From an uncultured Bacteroides sp. (GTDB taxonomy: Bacteria; Bacteroidota; Bacteroidia; Bacteroidales; Bacteroidaceae), in contig CAMAFR010000002.1 of NCBI GenBank assembly GCA_945833835.1, positions 26,597 to 90,596 on the forward strand: DNA of 64,000 bases, written 5' to 3'. This document shows, in pieces, positions 37,004 through 44,127 of this stretch (positions are counted from its first letter, which is position 1; each line of letters begins with the position of its first letter). The notes beneath the pieces are model-generated. The model had not been told where the DNA came from. It made no database searches and worked only from the letters and a program-made list of their open reading frames with translations. The position numbers were made by a program, and so were the translations under genes.

Positions 37004-38401
37004 ATGATTATGTTGAAAAGATTATCATTATATACCCTGTGTGCCTTGTCGCTGGCGGCCACTTCCTGCAAAAGCGACTTTATCGATCAGAGTCCGGTGT
37101 TGAATCCTGACGAAGAAGGCATCTTTTCCAGTGAGGCGCGTCTGGCTGCCGGTGTAGAAGGCGTGTACGCCCGTGCCAAGAACCAGTATTTTTTGGGTGG
37201 TTTCGCCACGCTGGCCGGTGACAACCGTTCGGACGACATGATGAATGTAGGTGGCAACGGCTACACCATGCGCGACACCTATAATCACAATGTCAGTGCG
37301 GCTGGTTTGGAGAATGACTATATGTACAACAACGCTTACCTGGCCATCAACTATGCCAATACGATGATAGAAAACATCGAGACCAACTATGCCGACCAAC
37401 TGCCGTGCGATGCCGAGACGGCCAAGAAGTACGTGCAGGAGTGCAAGTTTGTCCGGGCCCTTTCTTACTACTACCTGAGCCAGCTGTTCGGACAGCCTTA
37501 TAAATATAATAAGGATGCGCTGAATGTTCCTTTGCGTGTCAAGGCCGTGACCGGTCCGGGTGAGAACGATTGCCCGCAAGCCACTGTGGCACAGGTCTTC
37601 GAACAGATTCTGAAGGATACCGAGGATGTGTCGGCACTGCCCGATGCCGCAGTCACCAAGGCTTCGAAAGCTTCTGCCCATGCCCTGCGGATGCGTGTGT
37701 ATATGTGTATGGACGAGTGGCAGAAGGCCATTGACGAAGGCAATCTGATTACCGGCTTCAAGCTGGGAGACATCAGCAAAATGTTTAGCCCTGTGGTTGC
37801 CGATACGGATGAGAACATCTTCTCCATCCCGATGAGTAATTCCGACAAGAGTGGCAGCCAGTCGCACCCCGTGTCGTTCATGAGCCCCAGCTATGGCGAC
37901 ATTACGGTAGTAAACAACATCAACGGCATTGCCACGGTCTACGGTGTGGAAGACGATGTCCGCACGGCGTATATCCAGAAAGGCAAATCCAACTGGTATT
38001 GCGTGAAGTACACGGATGATCTGCGCTTGGAATGGATTCCCATCTTCCGTTATGCCGAGGTGTTGCTCAATTTTGCCGAGTGTTACTACCGTCTGGGCGA
38101 TGAGGCCAAGGCCATCGATTATTTGAAGCAGGTGCGTACCCGGTCTATTGCCGTTGATAAAGATACACTGGTGACTTACACCGAGTCGGGAGCCGCCCTT
38201 TGGACCGCCATCGACAACGAACGCCGTTGGGAGTTCTTGGGCGAAGGCATCCGTGGCTATGACATTTCGCGTCGGGCTGAAGACTACCGTCATCCGCAGA
38301 CGGACGGCAGTTGGATAGTCATCGCCACTCCCGCCGACCATACCTCTTATTGTTGGGCCTTCCCCGAATATGAAAAGGTGGTGAACGGCAGTATCCAGTA
38401 A
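37004..38401 (+). CDS. SusD/RagB-family nutrient-binding lipoprotein
   Basis: 465 aa surface lipoprotein that caps the SusC barrel. Lipobox ending at Cys22 (LAATSC) with acidic residues nearby (CKSDF). TPR-like helical repeats include ECKFVRALSYYYLSQLFG and RYAEVLLNFAECYYRLGDEAKAIDYLKQVRTR; RRWEFLGEGIRGYDISR near the end is a typical SusD signature. Short for the family (often 500-600 aa), which may mean a small binding face. It is 16 bases after the SusC gene. Confidence 0.92.
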   Translation: MIMLKRLSLYTLCALSLAATSCKSDFIDQSPVLNPDEEGIFSSEARLAAGVEGVYARAKNQYFLGGFATLAGDNRSDDMMNVGGNGYTMRDTYNHNVSAAGLENDYMYNNAYLAINYANTMIENIETNYADQLPCDAETAKKYVQECKFVRALSYYYLSQLFGQPYKYNKDALNVPLRVKAVTGPGENDCPQATVAQVFEQILKDTEDVSALPDAAVTKASKASAHALRMRVYMCMDEWQKAIDEGNLITGFKLGDISKMFSPVVADTDENIFSIPMSNSDKSGSQSHPVSFMSPSYGDITVVNNINGIATVYGVEDDVRTAYIQKGKSNWYCVKYTDDLRLEWIPIFRYAEVLLNFAECYYRLGDEAKAIDYLKQVRTRSIAVDKDTLVTYTESGAALWTAIDNERRWEFLGEGIRGYDISRRAEDYRHPQTDGSWIVIATPADHTSYCWAFPEYEKVVNGSIQ

Positions 38402-38423
38402 CACGTTACTCACAAAACCGTCA

Positions 38424-38469
38424 AAACATCCCTTGCTTTCTCCAGAAAAAGAGAATCCAAGGGATGTTT
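38424..38469 (+). terminator. Terminator-like hairpin after the SusD gene
   Basis: AAACATCCCTTG (38424-38435) pairs with CAAGGGATGTTT (38458-38469), 12 bp, with further TTCTC/GAGAA pairing possible inside. T-rich sequence follows. Confidence 0.65.
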
Positions 38470-38478
38470 GCATATCTT

Positions 38479-38511
38479 TTTGTTTTTGAATGATTTTTTT
38501 TTCTATCTTTG
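38479..38511 (+). promoter_or_regulatory. Promoter of the M3 peptidase gene
   Basis: TTTG at 38479-38482 and TATCTTTG at 38504-38511, 21 bases apart. The ATG follows 73 bases later. Confidence 0.55.
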
Positions 38512-38584
38512 GGGCGGATTTGTTCCGCTAAATGTGACGGTTGGGAAATCCAGAAGACGAAATCCAAAAATAATAATATATCTC

Positions 38585-40726
38585 ATGAATGTAACCAGAA
38601 CCCTTTTCATGGCTGCGGCTGTCAGCACTTCCGTAGCCCTATATGCGCAGGCACCTACGCATACCAACCCTTTCTTTGCCGAGTACAATACCCCTTACGG
38701 CGTTCCTCCTTTTGACGAATTTACCATTGAGGATTTCCGCGAAGGCACTCTCAAGGGAATGGAAGAACAGAAAAAAGAAGTGGCGGCTATCGTCAACAAC
38801 CCCGAAGCCCCTACTTTCCAGAACACGATTGTGGCCTTAGACCAATGTGGCAAGCTGTTGCAGCGCGTGCAGATTGTGTTCGGTGGCTTAAACGGCTCCA
38901 ATACCAATGCCGAAATGCAGGCACTGAGCAAGGAACTCACTCCGAAACTGTCTGCCCATCGCGATGACATCTCGCTCAACCCCCAACTGTTTGCCCGTGT
39001 CAAGGCGGTGTACGACCAGCGCGAACAGCTCCACCTCAATGCCGAGGACAGCAAGCTGCTCGAAAATACCTATAAGAGCTTTGCCCGCAACGGCGCCAAC
39101 CTGAGTGAGGCCGACCAGCAGAAGCTGCGCGAGCTGAACAGCCAGATTTCCATGTTGCAGCTCACTTTCGGCCAGAATATGCTGAAGGAAACCAATGCCT
39201 TCAAGCTGGTGGTGGACAATAAGGAAGACTTGAGCGGACTGCCGGAAAACCTGATAGCCACGGCAGCCGAGACCGCCAAGGCACAGGGGATGGAAGGCAA
39301 GTGGGTGTTCACCCTGCACAATCCCAGCGTGATGCCTTTCTTGCAGTATGCCGACAACCGCGACTTGCGCGAGCGTATCTTCAAGGGCTACATCAACCGT
39401 GGCAACAACGGCAACGATGCCGACAACAAGGCTGTGGTGCGTGACCTGGTGGCCGCCCGTCTGGCGAAAGCCAAGCTGATGGGATTCGATGATTACGCTT
39501 CGATGGCTTTGGAAGAACGCATGTCCAAGAACTCTGAAAATGTCTATAACCTGCTCGACCAGCTGTGGGGACCTGCCATTGCCAAGGCCAAGGAAGAACT
39601 GGCCGACATCAAGGCCGAAATCAAGAAGGAAGGCAAGAAGTTCGAGCCGCAGGGCTGGGACTGGCGCTACTACTTCGAGAAAGCCAAGAAGGCCCGTTTC
39701 AACATCGATGAGAACGAGGTTCGTCCGTATCTGGAACTGAACCGCGTGCTGGGCGGTGTGTTCTATGTGTCGGGACGTCTGTACGGCCTGCATTTCCGTC
39801 AGCTGTCGTATATGCCGAAACCGCACCCCGAAGCACAGGTGTATGAATGTACCGACAAGGACGGCAAGCTGCTGGGTATCATTTATTTCGATTTCTTCCC
39901 CCGCGAGAGCAAACGCGGCGGTGCCTGGTGTGGCAGCTATCGCCCGCAGACCTATGATGACCACGGCAACAAGGTGGTGCCTGTTGTCAACATCGTGTGC
40001 AACTTCACCAAGCCGTCGGCCGGTGAGCCTGCCTTGCTGAGTGCCGATGAGGCCAATACCCTGTTCCATGAGTTCGGTCATGGCCTTCACGGTCTGTTCC
40101 GCGACGTACACTATGGGGGTGTGAGCAGCGTGCCGCGTGACTTTGTGGAATTGCCCTCACAGATTGACGAGCACTGGGCCTTCGCTCCCGAAGTGCTGAA
40201 GGTATATGCCCGCCATTACAAGACCAACGAGCCGATGCCCGATGCGCTGATTGAGAAACTGGACCAGAGCGGCAAGTACGGCCAGGGCTTCGCTACGGTG
40301 GAATATCTGGCGGCTTCGTTGCTCGACATGGACTTCCACACCTTGAAGGAAGTGCCCGCTGACATGGATGTCATGCAGTTCGAAGACAAGGTGCTGGGCA
40401 AGCGTGGCCTGCTCAAGCAGATTCCGTCTCGTTACCGCACTACTTACTTCAACCATACCATGGGCGGCGGTTACACAGCCGGTTATTACAGCTATATCTG
40501 GGCCGAAGTGCTCGATTGTGACGCTTTCGGTGCCTATACCGAGAAGGGTGACATCTTCGATCAGGAGATTGCCGACAAGTTCCGCAAGTACGTCCTGACA
40601 CCGGGCGGCATCAATGATGCCATGCAGATGTACACGGATTTCCGTGGCAAGAACCCTGACATCAAGTACCTGCTGGAGAACCGCGGTCTGGATGCTCCGA
40701 AGAACTTGAAGAAAAAGAAGGAGTAA
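38585..40726 (+). CDS. M3-family zinc metallopeptidase (peptidyl-dipeptidase Dcp type), exported
   Basis: 713 aa from the ATG at 38585. The frame is open to 38468, but that would place the promoter inside the gene. A signal-like N-terminus (FMAAAVSTSVALYAQ) precedes the helical M3 fold. The zinc motif is HEFGHGLH near residue 495, and the downstream GGGYTAGYYSYIWAEVLD is the conserved substrate loop. It cleaves dipeptides from the C-terminus of short peptides; the signal suggests a periplasmic site. It follows the SusC/SusD pair but has its own promoter, so any link is only suggestive. Confidence 0.9.
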   Translation: MNVTRTLFMAAAVSTSVALYAQAPTHTNPFFAEYNTPYGVPPFDEFTIEDFREGTLKGMEEQKKEVAAIVNNPEAPTFQNTIVALDQCGKLLQRVQIVFGGLNGSNTNAEMQALSKELTPKLSAHRDDISLNPQLFARVKAVYDQREQLHLNAEDSKLLENTYKSFARNGANLSEADQQKLRELNSQISMLQLTFGQNMLKETNAFKLVVDNKEDLSGLPENLIATAAETAKAQGMEGKWVFTLHNPSVMPFLQYADNRDLRERIFKGYINRGNNGNDADNKAVVRDLVAARLAKAKLMGFDDYASMALEERMSKNSENVYNLLDQLWGPAIAKAKEELADIKAEIKKEGKKFEPQGWDWRYYFEKAKKARFNIDENEVRPYLELNRVLGGVFYVSGRLYGLHFRQLSYMPKPHPEAQVYECTDKDGKLLGIIYFDFFPRESKRGGAWCGSYRPQTYDDHGNKVVPVVNIVCNFTKPSAGEPALLSADEANTLFHEFGHGLHGLFRDVHYGGVSSVPRDFVELPSQIDEHWAFAPEVLKVYARHYKTNEPMPDALIEKLDQSGKYGQGFATVEYLAASLLDMDFHTLKEVPADMDVMQFEDKVLGKRGLLKQIPSRYRTTYFNHTMGGGYTAGYYSYIWAEVLDCDAFGAYTEKGDIFDQEIADKFRKYVLTPGGINDAMQMYTDFRGKNPDIKYLLENRGLDAPKNLKKKKE

Positions 40727-40774
40727 GCACGAGTCAAGACGACGCGTTTCCCGCCCCTTTCGGCGGATAAGAAA

Positions 40775-40819
40775 GCAAGGAGGGTGTGCCGGTGTGAAGC
40801 CGTGCGCACCCTCCTTTGC
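40775..40819 (+). terminator. Terminator-like hairpin after the M3 peptidase gene
   Basis: GCAAGGAGGGTGTGC (40775-40789) pairs with GCGCACCCTCCTTTGC (40804-40819) with minor mismatches. No strong T-run. Confidence 0.55.
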
Positions 40820-40905
40820 TGTAGGGCGGTGGTCTTTCTCGCAAGTGGAGGTGCCGTACAGGGAAGAACACGCTCTGAAAAGGAGGGTATTCGGCCCTTT
40901 TTTGC

Positions 40906-40913
40906 TATTTTTG
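40906..40913 (+). promoter_or_regulatory. Promoter -7 box of the phosphatase-GH110 pair
   Basis: TATTTTTG, 35 bases before the phosphatase ATG. Confidence 0.5.
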
Positions 40914-40948
40914 TGCCATTATTCAGAGCATTTAGCAACCCTACTACG

Positions 40949-41440
40949 ATGGCATCATTGAAAGAATCAGGAAAAAGAAAGCTGTTGTTCGTCTGCCTCG
41001 GCAACATTTGCCGGTCGGCGGCGGCAGAAGAGATAATGCGTGTCTGTGTCCGGAAGGCGGGACGGGAAGCGGAGTTCGAGTTGGATTCGGCCGGCATCAT
41101 CGGCTACCATCAGGGCGAGTTGCCCGACGGAAGGATGCGGGCGCATGCCCTCCGCAGGGGCTACCGTCTGACCCATCGGTCGAGGCCGGTACAGACAGCC
41201 GATTTTTATGATTTCGACTTGCTGATAGGCATGGACGACAGCAATATCCAGGCGTTGACAGAGAAGGCTCCCGACCTGGAAACCCGACGGAAGATTGTGC
41301 GGATGACCGACTTCTGCCGGCTGAAGGTGGCCGATGAGGTGCCCGACCCCTATTATGGCGGAGCCCAGGGCTTTGAGAATGTGCTGGACCTTCTGGAGGA
41401 TGCCTGCGAGGGGCTTTTGAATACTTTTATCACTACTTAA
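40949..41440 (+). CDS. Low-molecular-weight protein-tyrosine phosphatase
   Basis: 163 aa from the ATG at 40949. The frame runs on to 40784, but the extra part overlaps the hairpin and promoter. The P-loop C-x5-R-S is CLGNICRS with nucleophile Cys16 and Arg22, and the general-acid DP motif is VPDPYYG near the C-terminus. It dephosphorylates phosphotyrosine, for instance on capsule-export kinases, though no kinase gene is close. It ends 13 bases before the GH110-like gene and is probably cotranscribed. Confidence 0.92.
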   Translation: MASLKESGKRKLLFVCLGNICRSAAAEEIMRVCVRKAGREAEFELDSAGIIGYHQGELPDGRMRAHALRRGYRLTHRSRPVQTADFYDFDLLIGMDDSNIQALTEKAPDLETRRKIVRMTDFCRLKVADEVPDPYYGGAQGFENVLDLLEDACEGLLNTFITT

Positions 41441-41453
41441 ATCGTTGCATATT

Positions 41454-43232
41454 ATGAAGAAATGGATGATGGCAGGGGTATGGCTGTTCGGACTGCTGGC
41501 CCCGGTGTGTGCACAGCGTGTGTATGAGGCGGCGCAGTTCGGTATCAAGGCCGACAGCCGGAAAAATGTGGCTCCGTTGGTGGAGAAAATGCTTGCCGCC
41601 ATCAAGGCGGAGGTGGAACCGGGCGAGACGGTGACCATCCGTTTTGCCGAGGGCAGTTATCAGTTCTACGAGAAAGGGGCGGCGGTGCGCCAGTATTACA
41701 TTTCCAACCATGATCAGGACAACCCCAAACGGGTGGGGCTGGCACTGGAGGACCTGAAGAATGTCACCATCGACGGACAGGGAGCCCGGTTCGTGTTTCA
41801 TGGCCGGATGCTGCCCGTAGCGTTGCTGCGCTCGGAGGGCTGCCGGCTCATGAATTTCAGCATTGATTTTGCCAATCCGCACATCAGCCAGGTGACGGTG
41901 GTCGAGAACTCTCCCGAGGAGGGTATCGTGTTCCAGCCGGCCGAGTATGTCCGGTGGAAGCTCACGAAAGACTCCGTCTTCCAGACGATGGGAGACGGAT
42001 GGACGATGCAACACCAGTGGGGCATTGCGTTCGACGGGAACACCCGCCACATGGTCTATCGCACCAGCGATGTCTGGTGTCCGGTGCAGGGAGCTTACGA
42101 GGTGGCTCCGGGACGCATCCGGGCTACCCGTTGGAAAGACGACCGGCTGGTACCCGGCACGGTGGTGGCCCTGCGTGGATGGGCGCGTCCGGCTCCCGGC
42201 ATCTTCATGAGTCATGACAAGGACACCCGGATAGAGCAGGTGCAGGTGCATTATGCCGAAGGCATGGGGCTCTTGGCGCAGCTGTGCGAGGACATTACGC
42301 TGGAGCGGTTCGGGGTATGCCTGAAAGGGGAGGACGATGACCGCTACTTCACGACCCAGGCCGATGCCACCCATTTCTCGGGCTGTAAAGGCCGGCTGGT
42401 GTCCTGCAACGGCCTCTACGAGGGTATGATGGACGATGCCATCAACGTGCATGGCACCTATCTCAAGGTGGTGGACCGCCAGGATGACCATACGTTAGTG
42501 GGCCGCTACATGCATCCGCAGACGTGGGGATTCGAATGGGGCCAGGTGGGCGACTCGGTGCAGTTTGTCCGCTCGAAGACCATGGAACTGGTGGGGCAGC
42601 CCAATGTGATTACCGCCATCCGTCCGCATGACACGGAGACTGTGGAGGGAGCGCACGAATTTGTCATCACGTTCAAGGAGCCGTTGGAGGCTGCCTTGTC
42701 TGAAAAGGAGGGGTTTGGTGTGGAGAATCTGACTTGGACACCCGAAGTCCTGTTCGCCCATAACACGGTGCGCAACAACCGTGCCCGGGGAGCCTTGTTC
42801 AGCACGCCGCGCAAGACGGTGGCCGAAGACAACCTGTTCGACCATACATCGGGGGCGGCCATCCTGCTGTGTGGTGACTGTAACGGCTGGTATGAGACCG
42901 GTGCGTGTCGGGAGGTGCTCATCCGGAACAACCGTTTCGTGAATGCGCTGACCAATCCGTTCCAGTTCACGAATGCGGTCATCTCCATTTATCCCGAAAT
43001 TCCGGATTTGGCCCATCAGCAACGCTATTTTCATGGCGGTCAAGGCGAGGGCATTGTGATAGAGGACAATGTATTTGAGACGTTCGATGCGCCGTTGTTG
43101 TATGCCAAGTCGGTAGACGGGTTGGTGTTCCGTCGTAACGAGGTCCGTGTCACCACCGATTTCAAGCCTTATCATCCGAACCAGAACCGGGTATGGCTGG
43201 AGCGGGTCACGAATGCGAAAATAAGCTATTGA
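41454..43232 (+). CDS. GH110-type alpha-1,3-galactosidase, exported
   Basis: 592 aa. Signal peptide (MKKWMMAGVWLFGLLAPVCAQ) followed by a right-handed parallel beta-helix. Segments such as MLPVALLRSEGCRLMNFSID, MMDDAINVHGTYLKVV, VLFAHNTVRNNRARGALFST and LFDHTSGAAILLCGD recall the GH110 exo-galactosidases of Bacteroides, which remove terminal alpha-1,3-galactose (blood group B or linear alpha-Gal epitopes). Those enzymes have similar length. Other beta-helix glycosidases are possible. A TTG three codons upstream is a less likely start. No other glycosidase is adjacent. Confidence 0.78.
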   Translation: MKKWMMAGVWLFGLLAPVCAQRVYEAAQFGIKADSRKNVAPLVEKMLAAIKAEVEPGETVTIRFAEGSYQFYEKGAAVRQYYISNHDQDNPKRVGLALEDLKNVTIDGQGARFVFHGRMLPVALLRSEGCRLMNFSIDFANPHISQVTVVENSPEEGIVFQPAEYVRWKLTKDSVFQTMGDGWTMQHQWGIAFDGNTRHMVYRTSDVWCPVQGAYEVAPGRIRATRWKDDRLVPGTVVALRGWARPAPGIFMSHDKDTRIEQVQVHYAEGMGLLAQLCEDITLERFGVCLKGEDDDRYFTTQADATHFSGCKGRLVSCNGLYEGMMDDAINVHGTYLKVVDRQDDHTLVGRYMHPQTWGFEWGQVGDSVQFVRSKTMELVGQPNVITAIRPHDTETVEGAHEFVITFKEPLEAALSEKEGFGVENLTWTPEVLFAHNTVRNNRARGALFSTPRKTVAEDNLFDHTSGAAILLCGDCNGWYETGACREVLIRNNRFVNALTNPFQFTNAVISIYPEIPDLAHQQRYFHGGQGEGIVIEDNVFETFDAPLLYAKSVDGLVFRRNEVRVTTDFKPYHPNQNRVWLERVTNAKISY

Positions 43233-43251
43233 ATGAAATGAAGTATGATGA

Positions 43252-43358
43252 GAATGAAGAACGAAGAATGAAGAATGAAGAATCTTCCTTTCCAGATGTT
43301 TCGCTGCGCTCAACATGACAGGGAGGGACACCCATTCTTCATTCTTCGTTCTTCATTC
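43252..43358. repeat. 26-27 bp perfect inverted repeat around a palindrome-like core
   Basis: GAATGAAGAACGAAGAATGAAGAATG at 43252-43277 in abbreviated terms (built from GAATGAAGAA units) is exactly inverted at 43333-43358, and one further pair extends each arm. The 55-base interior includes TTTCGCTGCGCTCAACATGA (43300-43319), a sequence type seen dispersed in Bacteroidetes intergenic regions. The right arm overlaps the stop codon of the converging PHP gene. It may act as a bidirectional terminator or be a mobile repeat. Confidence 0.7.
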
Positions 43359-44072
43359 TTCATTTAAAAAGAGGTACTTTCTGAACCTCTCTACGGAGGT
43401 GTTCATCAACAGGCTTTCGGGGAAATCGGTTTCCTGCACCAGTTGCAGGGCATAGTCGTAGGTGGCGATGTCGAACGAAATGTGCGCGTCGCTGCCCAGA
43501 ATGACCGGCACCTCGTAGCGTTTGCACAGGCGGAGGATTTCCAGGTTGTTGGCCCGTGCTTCCGTCTTGTGGCGGATAGGCTTGAGCGAGGAGTTGTTGA
43601 TTTCGAGCAAGGTATGGCTCTCTTTGGCTGCCAGTACCAACGGCTCGAAATGCAGGGCGGCGGTACCGTCGCCCGGATGGCTGATGATGTGGACGTAAGG
43701 GTTCCGGATGGCGTTGACCATCCCTGTGGTGTTTTCGTCTTTCGTCCCTGCCTGGTAGCAGACGGAGTGGATGCCGGCAATCCCGAAATCCAGCTTTTTC
43801 AGGTGAAAGGGGTCCATATCCAAGGTGCCTTGGGTATCGGTGATATTGATTTCCGCCCCCAGCATCAGGTCGATGCCATACATCCGGCGGGGCACTACGT
43901 GCAGGTTGCGGAAATAAATCAGGTCGCACGTGCCCGGAATGCCGGGGGCGTGTTCGGTGATTCCTAACAACTTCAGTCCTTTGGCGGCTGCGGCCTGTGC
44001 CATCTCCTGCAGGGTGCTGAAGGCATGGCCGCTGGCCAGTGTGTGCGTGTGTACGTCTAATTCGATAACCAT
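43353..44072 (-). CDS. PHP-domain phosphatase (YcdX-like)
   Basis: 239 aa from the ATG at 44070-44072. It shows the PHP metal ligands in order: ELDVHTHTLASGHAFST near the N-terminus, GITEHAPG, GAEINIT, HIISHPGDG, LEINNSS and SDAHISFD. It is a trinuclear-metal hydrolase, probably a phosphatase on a small phosphorylated substrate. The upstream in-frame residues to 44147 overlap priA and lack homology-like sequence. It follows priA by 55 bases on the same strand. Its stop codon lies in the inverted repeat. Confidence 0.85.
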   Translation of the reverse strand: MVIELDVHTHTLASGHAFSTLQEMAQAAAAKGLKLLGITEHAPGIPGTCDLIYFRNLHVVPRRMYGIDLMLGAEINITDTQGTLDMDPFHLKKLDFGIAGIHSVCYQAGTKDENTTGMVNAIRNPYVHIISHPGDGTAALHFEPLVLAAKESHTLLEINNSSLKPIRHKTEARANNLEILRLCKRYEVPVILGSDAHISFDIATYDYALQLVQETDFPESLLMNTSVERFRKYLFLNEE

Positions 44073-44127
44073 TTTTCTCAGTCTTTTTATAGCGGTTCGT
44101 TGGGGTGAGGGGATAGCTGCCGGCCGC

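Noticed and set aside
37028..38473. Open frame of 481 codons antisense to the SusD gene
   Set aside because: Shadow frame with no promoter or motif; the sense strand encodes a clear SusD protein.
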